This document shows, piece after piece, positions 1-5,419 of a stretch of 7,693 nucleotides of DNA (positions within the stretch are counted from its first letter, which is position 1; every line of letters begins with the position of its first letter). The notes beneath the pieces were generated by a model. That model was not told where the DNA came from. It worked only from the letters and a program-made list of their open reading frames with translations, and did no database searches. The stretch is from an uncultured Collinsella sp. (GTDB taxonomy: Bacteria > Actinomycetota > Coriobacteriia > Coriobacteriales > Coriobacteriaceae): the NCBI GenBank assembly GCA_902491415.1, contig CABUHP010000077.1, forward strand, positions 1 through 7,693, in the 5' to 3' direction. The translations under genes and the position numbers were made by a program.

Positions 1-410
1 TCGAGGGTACCGAGATCACCGTTGGCGTATACGGCGAGGATGACGTGCGCGCCCTGCCGATTGTCGAGATCCGTAAGCCCGAGGACTGCGAGTTCTACGA
101 TTTGGACGTGAAGTATGTCGACCCTACGGACATCCATCGTATTCCGGCGCAGATTTCACCCGAGAATTACGCTCGCGCTCAGGAGCTTGCCTGTGCCGCT
201 CACAAGGCCCTCGGTTGCCTGGGCATCTCGCGCAGCGATTTTATCGTGAGCGAGGACGGCCCCGTTATCCTCGAGACCAATACCATTCCCGGCATGACCG
301 ATACGTCGCTGTATCCGGATGAGATCCGCCACACCGACGACATGACGTTCCCGCAGGTCTGTGACAGCCTGATCCGTATGGGCCTTCGTCGAGCGGGCAT
401 TGCATGCTAA
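1..410 (+). CDS. ddl: D-alanine--D-alanine ligase, C-terminal part (5' end outside window)
   Basis: This is the cytoplasmic ATP-grasp ligase that joins two D-alanines to make the dipeptide used in peptidoglycan precursor synthesis. Only about the last 136 residues are present; the frame is open to the left edge (first full codon at position 3) and ends with TAA at 408-410. Visible family landmarks, in order, are GTEITVGV near the left edge, the EIRKP and FYDLDVKY segments (compare FYDYxAKY in Ddl), PAQIS, SRSDF with the Asp at 237-239, and LETNTIPGMT with Glu at 273-275 and Asn at 279-281. The Asp, Glu and Asn match the Mg2+-binding residues of the Ddl family, so the retained part looks functional. 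The stop overlaps the start of the next gene by 7 bp (ATGCTAA), implying co-transcription and translational coupling. The N-terminal domains, promoter and start are not visible. The family call is very secure. Confidence 0.95.
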   Translation, partial: EGTEITVGVYGEDDVRALPIVEIRKPEDCEFYDLDVKYVDPTDIHRIPAQISPENYARAQELACAAHKALGCLGISRSDFIVSEDGPVILETNTIPGMTDTSLYPDEIRHTDDMTFPQVCDSLIRMGLRRAGIAC

Positions 411-3298
411 TCGAGGACGCGGTTTCGTCAGGAACGCCGCAGTTTGTCATCGACTCCTATGCCACGCTTGCCGAACGCGCCAAAACGCAGTCCTTCGGCC
501 TTATCGAGGAGGATGTGATCGTCCTCGATACCGAGACCACAGGTCTTTCGGTGCAGGACAACGAGCTGATCGAGATCTCGGCGGCCCGTCTTTCGGGCCG
601 CGAGATCGTCGACCGCTTCGATACCTTCGTGCATCCCAAGCAGCTGATTCCCGCCGAGATTACCGAGCTCACGAGCATTACAAATGCCGATGTGGCAGAT
701 GCCCCGTCGGCCGTTGAGGCCGTCGCCGCTCTCGCCGATTTTGTCGGTGGTTGCCCGGTGATCGCACATAACGCCACGTTCGACCGCTCGTTTATCGAGT
801 CGGTCAAAGGCGGCGTCAACGTGAGCGATATTTGGATCGATTCGCTGGCGCTGTCGCGCATCGCGCTTCCACGCCTGGCCTCGCACAAGCTGTCTTTTAT
901 GGCCGATCTGTTTGGCTGTGACTCGGTATCACACCGTGCCAATGCCGACGTCGACGCCCTGTGTGGCGTATGGCGCGTGTTGCTCGTGGCGCTCACCGAC
1001 TTGCCCCAGGGCCTCATGGCGCGCCTAGCCGACATGCATCCGGATGTGCCTTGGTCCTATCGTCCTATCTTCTCATTCTTGGCAGGGCAGAACCCTGGTT
1101 CTATCTTCTCTCTCAGCGCCGCTCGTGCTGACGTTCTCAAGGCCGATCGTGCCGACGATCGGGTGGACGCCGACGAACTGCCGGTACTCAAGATGCCGAG
1201 TCGTGAGGAGATTGAGGCGGACTATGCGCCAGGTGGCCTGGTCAATCGCATGTATCCCACTTACGAGCCGCGTGATGAGCAGATCGCGATGGCGCTCGAG
1301 GTCCGCGATGCGCTGGTCACGGGCACTCATCGTGTAATTGAGGCGGGCACGGGCGTCGGCAAATCGATGGCCTATCTGGTGCCTTTTGCCGAGGCAGCGC
1401 GCCGTAACAACATCACGGTTGGTATTGCGACCAAATCGAACAATCTTGCCGACCAGCTCATGTACCATGAGCTGCCAAAACTTGCCGAGCAACTGGACGG
1501 TGGTCTGTCATTTTGCGCTCTCAAGGGGTATGACCACTATCCGTGCCTGCGCAAGCTTGAGCGCATGAGCCGCGGCCAGGTCGAGATTACCACCAAGCGC
1601 GATCCGGCGGACACGCTCACGGCGGTCGCGGTCATTATGGCGTACGTCTGCCAATCAGCCGATGGCGACCTCGACTCGCTTGGCATTCGGTGGCGCAGCG
1701 TCAACCGCCCCGACTTTACGACGGCCTCGCGCGAGTGTGCTCGTCGCCTCTGCCCGTTTTTCCCTGATAAATGTTTGGTCCACGGTGCTCGCCGTCGTGC
1801 AGCGCATGCCGATGTGGTGGTCACCAACCATTCCCTGCTGTTCCGCAATGTCGCGGCCGAGGGCAGGATTTTGCCTCCGATTCGTCATTGGGTAATCGAC
1901 GAGGCCCATTCCATCGAGCGCGAGGCACGCCGTCAGTGGGCGCGCGTGGTGTCGGCGGACGAATCACGCGTTCTGTTTGAGCGCCTGGGTGGCTCGAGCA
2001 CCGGCGCGCTAAGCCAGGTTTCCCGTGATTTGGCAACCTCCGAGGGCTCTACGCTCTATCTGGGCCTTACTGCCAAGGCGACGTCGACGGTTGCGCGCGC
2101 GAGCATGGCAATCGCCGACGTGTTCGATGGCGTTCGCGAGCTCGGCCGCCGTGCCCGTGGGGGTTATGACAATGCCAATCTATGGATTGGCCCCGAGCTG
2201 CGCGAATCTGACGACTGGCATGATTTCTTACAGTCGGCCTACGCTGCCATCGACGCATTGGAACAAGCTGACAAGAGCGTCGACGCGCTGGTGCAAGCCG
2301 TCGCTGCCGACAAGCCCGAGGTTGTTGTCGACTTGGGTGATATCTCGCGTCGCCTGCACGAGCTGGCCGAGAACCTCAAACTCATCATCGACGGCACCGA
2401 TGAACACTACGTGTATTCGCTGCAGGTCAATCGCAGGTTGCGTGCCGGCGGAGAGTCAATGACCGCAGAGCGCATCGACATTGGCGAGGCCTTGGCAACC
2501 GAGTGGCTGCCCGAGGTTCACACGGCTATCTTTGCCTCGGCGACCATGACGGTGTCCAAAAGCTTTGAACACTTTAACCACGCGGTCGGCCTCGATCGCA
2601 TCGGTGCTTCAACATCTTCATCGCTGCACTTGGACTCGAGCTACGACTTCGATTCGAACATGGCTGTAGTCGTTGCGGGCGATATCCCCGATCCGCGCGA
2701 TCGCGAGAGCTATCTTACGGCGCTCGAGCGCGTGCTGGTCGACGCCCATCTTGCCATGGGCGGATCGGTGCTCACGCTGTTCACCAATCGGCGCGACATG
2801 GAAGACCTGTACACCCGCGTTGAGCCCAAGATGGCCCGTGCGGGTCTGGAACTCAACTGCCAGCAGCGCAACTCATCTCCCCGTCGCCTGCGCGACCGGT
2901 TTATCAACGAGCCGACCTCGTCGCTTTTTGCGCTTAAGGCCTTCTGGGAGGGATTCGACGCCAGCGGCGAGACGCTGCGCTGCGTCATCATTCCCAAGCT
3001 GCCGTTCTCGAGCCCCACGGACCCGCTCTCGTGCGAGCGCAACCTGCGCGAAGACCGCGCTTGGGCGCGCTATTCGCTGCCCGAGGCGGTGCTCGAGGTC
3101 AAGCAGGCGGCCGGCCGCCTTATCCGCTCGTCGACCGATTGCGGCGTGCTGATTCTGGCCGACCCGCGCCTGGTGACGAAGGGCTACGGAAAGAAGTTCT
3201 TAACGTCGCTGCCCACGAGCTCCTACCAGCGCATCGAATCGGCGCAGATCGGGCACTATCTGCAACTGTGGCGCGCACGCCACGAGCGGCGGCGCTAA
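404..3298 (+). CDS. dinG: DinG-family ATP-dependent helicase with N-terminal DnaQ-like 3'-5' exonuclease domain
   Basis: This 964-aa fusion has a DEDDh exonuclease followed by an XPD/DinG superfamily 2 helicase and probably acts on damaged or structured DNA in the cytoplasm. Exonuclease motifs: Exo I DTETTGL at 42-48, Exo II HNATFD at 122-127, and Exo III with H177 and D182, all catalytic acids present. Helicase motifs: Walker A AGTGVGKS at 314-321, DEAH at 499-502, SAT at 712-714, LFTNRR at 792-797, FWEGFD at 847-852 and QAAGRLIR at 901-908. Four cysteines (381, 445, 450, 457) sit where XPD/DinG proteins bind a 4Fe-4S cluster; the +5/+7 spacing of the last three is close to E. coli DinG. The ATG at 404 lies inside the ddl stop, with no strong Shine-Dalgarno sequence, suggesting coupling to ddl. 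About 40 residues precede Exo I, somewhat longer than usual. The 3' end overlaps the convergent regulator gene by 4 bp. The gene symbol follows family usage; the exact substrate is unknown. Confidence 0.93.
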   Translation: MLIEDAVSSGTPQFVIDSYATLAERAKTQSFGLIEEDVIVLDTETTGLSVQDNELIEISAARLSGREIVDRFDTFVHPKQLIPAEITELTSITNADVADAPSAVEAVAALADFVGGCPVIAHNATFDRSFIESVKGGVNVSDIWIDSLALSRIALPRLASHKLSFMADLFGCDSVSHRANADVDALCGVWRVLLVALTDLPQGLMARLADMHPDVPWSYRPIFSFLAGQNPGSIFSLSAARADVLKADRADDRVDADELPVLKMPSREEIEADYAPGGLVNRMYPTYEPRDEQIAMALEVRDALVTGTHRVIEAGTGVGKSMAYLVPFAEAARRNNITVGIATKSNNLADQLMYHELPKLAEQLDGGLSFCALKGYDHYPCLRKLERMSRGQVEITTKRDPADTLTAVAVIMAYVCQSADGDLDSLGIRWRSVNRPDFTTASRECARRLCPFFPDKCLVHGARRRAAHADVVVTNHSLLFRNVAAEGRILPPIRHWVIDEAHSIEREARRQWARVVSADESRVLFERLGGSSTGALSQVSRDLATSEGSTLYLGLTAKATSTVARASMAIADVFDGVRELGRRARGGYDNANLWIGPELRESDDWHDFLQSAYAAIDALEQADKSVDALVQAVAADKPEVVVDLGDISRRLHELAENLKLIIDGTDEHYVYSLQVNRRLRAGGESMTAERIDIGEALATEWLPEVHTAIFASATMTVSKSFEHFNHAVGLDRIGASTSSSLHLDSSYDFDSNMAVVVAGDIPDPRDRESYLTALERVLVDAHLAMGGSVLTLFTNRRDMEDLYTRVEPKMARAGLELNCQQRNSSPRRLRDRFINEPTSSLFALKAFWEGFDASGETLRCVIIPKLPFSSPTDPLSCERNLREDRAWARYSLPEAVLEVKQAAGRLIRSSTDCGVLILADPRLVTKGYGKKFLTSLPTSSYQRIESAQIGHYLQLWRARHERRR

Positions 3299-4212
3299 AG
3301 CGGACAGACGAGGGTTTTTGCCATATCGCACAGACGCTTTGACAGGGCGGGGTCATCCAAGATGCGGATGGCTCCGCCCGCTGCGATTACCTGGCTCAGT
3401 AGCCAACGCTCGGAGCCGTAATGCACGGTTACCGTTGCCGTGTCTGTCCCGCTGCGCTCGATTAGGGTGATGCCGGCCCAGTCCAGATGCTCCGCCATAT
3501 CGAATGGCATCAGGAGCTTTGCGCTATGCTGCGTCCGGGCAAGGGAATCGTGGAGGGATGCGACGTCCGGTGCGTGAGACACGACGGAGTCTTCCGTCAA
3601 GGTGAGTCCCTCGATTTTATCCATGCGATAGGTGCGCTGCTCATCGACTGCGATGTCCCAGGCAATCAGGTATGTTTGGTCGCCGTTTGCCGTAATGCGC
3701 AAGGGGTCGACCAGACGCTCGCGTGGCCGTGCATCGTCCATCGAGCGATACGAGATGCGGCAGCGAACGCCGTCCTGAATGGCGCAGCTCAGCTGCTGCC
3801 AGTGCGACCCGTGGTTGACGGTGTCAAAGACGCTCTGGTTATAGCCGAGCTCTTCGGGTAGAAGAGCATGCCGAATCCGGGCTGCCGTCTGTGGCTCGAT
3901 CCCCAACGATTCAAGTTCGTGGTTGAGCACAGCGCCCTCGGCGGCACTCAGGCGCAACGGTAGAACACGCCCGGCGTCGCCGGTGAGGACCACACGCTCG
4001 CCGCGGCATTCGCAGATGATGCGCGCGCCCGATTCTCGGTTCGCGAGCGTCGAGACGATCTCGAGAATCTCGTCGAGCGACACCCCTGTGATGTCAAAGC
4101 GGCTGCAAATCTCGGCTCGTGTCATGCCGCTCTCGCCGGCGGCGTAGAGGGCCTCCATGATGTCGATGGCGCGCGAGAGTCTCTGCTCGCTGGTGAGTTT
4201 ACGCACGGGCAT
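3295..4212 (-). CDS. WYL-domain transcriptional regulator, PafC-like
   Basis: This 305-aa protein has an N-terminal winged-helix-like segment (about residues 3-60), a linker domain, a WYL domain (about 137-215) and a C-terminal WCX-like extension (about 230-305). In the WYL domain, TYLIAWD (180-186) sits at the W-Y-L position, followed by RTYRMDKI (193-200), which matches the family's R-x-[FY]-R-x-D-[RK]-I signature. WYL proteins bind DNA through the N-terminus and are thought to sense ligands, possibly nucleic acid, through the WYL domain. It is the second gene of a two-gene operon, overlapping the upstream WYL gene by 14 bp. The order and sizes (340 then 305 aa) resemble actinobacterial pafB-pafC, whose products form a heterodimeric activator of DNA-damage genes. 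I chose the ATG at 4212, which has AAAGGA upstream at 4225-4230, over an in-frame TTG at 4233 that lacks a ribosome binding site. The family is secure; PafC orthology is inferred. Confidence 0.88.
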   Translation of the reverse strand: MPVRKLTSEQRLSRAIDIMEALYAAGESGMTRAEICSRFDITGVSLDEILEIVSTLANRESGARIICECRGERVVLTGDAGRVLPLRLSAAEGAVLNHELESLGIEPQTAARIRHALLPEELGYNQSVFDTVNHGSHWQQLSCAIQDGVRCRISYRSMDDARPRERLVDPLRITANGDQTYLIAWDIAVDEQRTYRMDKIEGLTLTEDSVVSHAPDVASLHDSLARTQHSAKLLMPFDMAEHLDWAGITLIERSGTDTATVTVHYGSERWLLSQVIAAGGAIRILDDPALSKRLCDMAKTLVCPL

Positions 4213-5221
4213 GCTCGTGCACCGTCCTTTCAATGAGGCGGTTCCACGCCTGCTTGAGCGATTTGGGGGCCACGGGCCTCATGCCGTCCACGGCGTGGGC
4301 CATGCAAAATGAGGCGGCGGCTTCAAGGTCACGCACGTCAACGGTCCAGGTCCATCCCGCATCGGTGTGTGCGAGCTCACCTCGCCCGCGCGTGAGGCCG
4401 TTGATCATATCGATCTGCGTCTGAGGGGCGAACGAGAACGTGGCTGCAACGGGCGGTCGGTCGGCAAAATCGAATTCAAAGAACAGATAGTCGTTGAGAT
4501 TGAAGTCCGCAGGGATGGCGTAGGCCTTCGAAGGACGCCAAGCGCGAACGATACGGTCGCAGCGGAATGTCCTGATGCCGTCGGTGACATTGTCGAGGCC
4601 GCAGAAGTACGCCACGCCCTCGCGTTCGAACATGCCGTAGACGCAGACGGTACGTTCTTTCTGCTCGCCGCGTCCGTTCTGATATAAAAATCGCATCGCG
4701 CATCGCTCGGCAAAGGCGCTCCATACCGCATCGACGGTGGGAGAGCGGCGGATCGGTACTTCGTCCACCGTCGTCCTGCCGGTGAGGTAGGCAATTTTGG
4801 AGCGAATATCGGCAAGCGGCGCGGCAAAGGTGGAAGAGCCGGCCGCTAGCGTCTGGTCGATGGCGTTGAGTAGGATATCGGCGTCGTCTGCGGTGATGAG
4901 GCCGCCTGCAGCAAACGTGTGCTCGCGGTCGATTGTCCACGAGCTTTCCTCGGTCTCCTGCGCACCGGCGGGGCGAACCTCCTTGATTAAGATGCCACGC
5001 TCGAGCAGTTTGTCACGATCGCGCCGAAACTTGCGCTTATCCGAGTCGATATTGCCCGAGCCATATCCCAGGTCAGAATCCAAGACGATCTGCTCGGTCG
5101 TCAGCGGTTCGGGGGAGCTGTTGAGCACAAAGAAAAGATTGAGGATGCGCTGAGCCGTTTTATCGAAACTGGGCTCCGAATTCCCCTTTTTAATTGTCGC
5201 GGTCGCGTCGCTTGCCGTCAT
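4199..5221 (-). CDS. WYL-domain transcriptional regulator, PafB-like
   Basis: This 340-aa protein is the first gene of the WYL operon. After a short polar N-terminus, residues 22-80 form a winged helix-turn-helix, including FRRDRDKLLERG at 65-76, which matches the recognition region of this class (F-x-R-D-x-x-x-L-x-x-x-G). A WYL domain covers about 162-233, with AYFCGLD at 204-210 in the W-Y-L position and RTFRCDRI at 217-224. A WCX-like C-terminal region follows (about 255-335). The start ATG at 5221 has a good Shine-Dalgarno sequence, GAGGA, four bases upstream. The stop lies inside the 5' end of the second WYL gene, so the two products are probably made in equal amounts and may dimerise, as PafB and PafC do. 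The WYL triad is degenerate (A-Y-F), so ligand binding may differ from canonical members. No proteasome or Pup-ligase gene lies nearby, unlike mycobacterial pafABC. It could instead be a YafY-type regulator of unknown targets. Confidence 0.88.
   Translation of the reverse strand: MTASDATATIKKGNSEPSFDKTAQRILNLFFVLNSSPEPLTTEQIVLDSDLGYGSGNIDSDKRKFRRDRDKLLERGILIKEVRPAGAQETEESSWTIDREHTFAAGGLITADDADILLNAIDQTLAAGSSTFAAPLADIRSKIAYLTGRTTVDEVPIRRSPTVDAVWSAFAERCAMRFLYQNGRGEQKERTVCVYGMFEREGVAYFCGLDNVTDGIRTFRCDRIVRAWRPSKAYAIPADFNLNDYLFFEFDFADRPPVAATFSFAPQTQIDMINGLTRGRGELAHTDAGWTWTVDVRDLEAAASFCMAHAVDGMRPVAPKSLKQAWNRLIERTVHEHARA
4225..4230 (-). promoter_or_regulatory. Ribosome binding site deciding the start of the PafC-like gene
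   Basis: Read on the minus strand this is AAAGGA, 12 bases upstream of the ATG at 4212. The spacing is longer than ideal, but the alternative in-frame TTG start at 4233 lies upstream of this site and has no purine-rich sequence ahead of it. The site lies within the 3' coding part of the upstream WYL gene, consistent with translational coupling. Confidence 0.5.
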
Positions 5222-5225
5222 AGAG

Positions 5226-5230
5226 TCCTC
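5226..5230 (-). promoter_or_regulatory. Ribosome binding site of the PafB-like gene
   Basis: On the minus strand this reads GAGGA, four bases upstream of the ATG at 5221. Strong complementarity to the 16S 3' end at a usable spacing supports that start. Confidence 0.7.
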
Positions 5231-5256
5231 GCATGAGAAGGTGGTTTGCTGCCATG

Positions 5257-5262
5257 ATTTTA
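5257..5262 (-). promoter_or_regulatory. Possible -10 element for the WYL operon
   Basis: On the minus strand this reads TAAAAT, five of six matches to TATAAT, about 36 bases upstream of the PafB-like start codon. No good -35 hexamer is present at 16-18 bases spacing (ATAGCC at 17), so it is weak; an activator-dependent promoter would be one explanation. It is listed because the operon must start within this intergenic region. Confidence 0.22.
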
Positions 5263-5289
5263 GTCCGATATGGAGATTAGGCTATATCC

Positions 5290-5312
5290 TTGTCCGCTCG
5301 GGGCGTTAAGGT
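5290..5312 (+). promoter_or_regulatory. Partial match to a PafBC-dependent (RecA-NDp) promoter motif
   Basis: The sequence reads TTGTCCG, ten bases, then TAAGGT. The published actinobacterial RecA-NDp promoter recognised with PafBC is TTGTCRGTG-N8-TANNNT. The TTGTC, the following G, the spacing and the TANNNT -10 all match; the R and the last two bases of the upstream half do not. It lies between the divergent WYL operon and the M28-like gene and points toward the latter, whose start is 108 bp downstream. The match is seen in the sequence; function, and whether this lineage uses the same motif, are inferences. Confidence 0.25.
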
Positions 5313-5345
5313 GGCCCGAATTCGGTCGTTTGCGCTCGCTCGGGG

Positions 5346-5351
5346 TATACT
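5346..5351 (+). promoter_or_regulatory. Possible -10 element (TATACT) upstream of the M28-like gene
   Basis: TATACT matches the sigma-70 -10 consensus at five of six positions and sits in a relatively AT-rich stretch about 69 bases upstream of the start codon. The -35 partner is poor: TTCGGT at 5321-5326 is 19 bases away, and nothing better exists at 16-18 bases. It is a candidate housekeeping promoter only. Confidence 0.3.
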
Positions 5352-5410
5352 TTCGACTATATACGGTTCTAATGTGCATGCATTGGGCCTATTTGTCGGA
5401 TTATGGATGT

Positions 5411-5414
5411 GGAG
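5411..5414 (+). promoter_or_regulatory. Ribosome binding site of the M28-like gene
   Basis: GGAG, five bases upstream of the ATG at 5420, supports that codon as the start. The ATGs at 5403 and 5407 just upstream are in other frames. Confidence 0.65.
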
Positions 5415-5419
5415 CGCAC

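Noticed and set aside
741..749. Exact TTGTCGGTG, the upstream half of the RecA-NDp motif
   Set aside because: It lies inside dinG coding sequence and no TANNNT follows after eight bases (GTGATC instead), so it is probably chance.
457..1035. Minus-strand frame of 192 codons opposite the exonuclease domain
   Set aside because: It lies fully opposite the exonuclease motifs of the dinG gene; the product is Ser/Arg/Thr-rich without family features.
3299..3317. T-run (GGGTTTTTG) just after the dinG stop as an intrinsic terminator
   Set aside because: No stable GC-rich hairpin immediately precedes the T-run, and the run lies within the convergent PafC-like coding sequence.
3487..3861. Plus-strand frame of 124 codons opposite the PafC-like gene
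   Set aside because: The minus-strand frame carries a clear WYL signature here; this one has no supporting motif or ribosome binding site.
5255..5289. GATAT/ATATC inverted repeat in the divergent promoter region
   Set aside because: The arms match over only five bases with a 12-base gap, which is not distinguishable from chance in an AT-rich stretch.
5375..5382. TGCATGCA palindrome upstream of the M28-like gene as an operator
   Set aside because: An 8-bp palindrome alone is too short, and the flanking bases do not extend it symmetrically.
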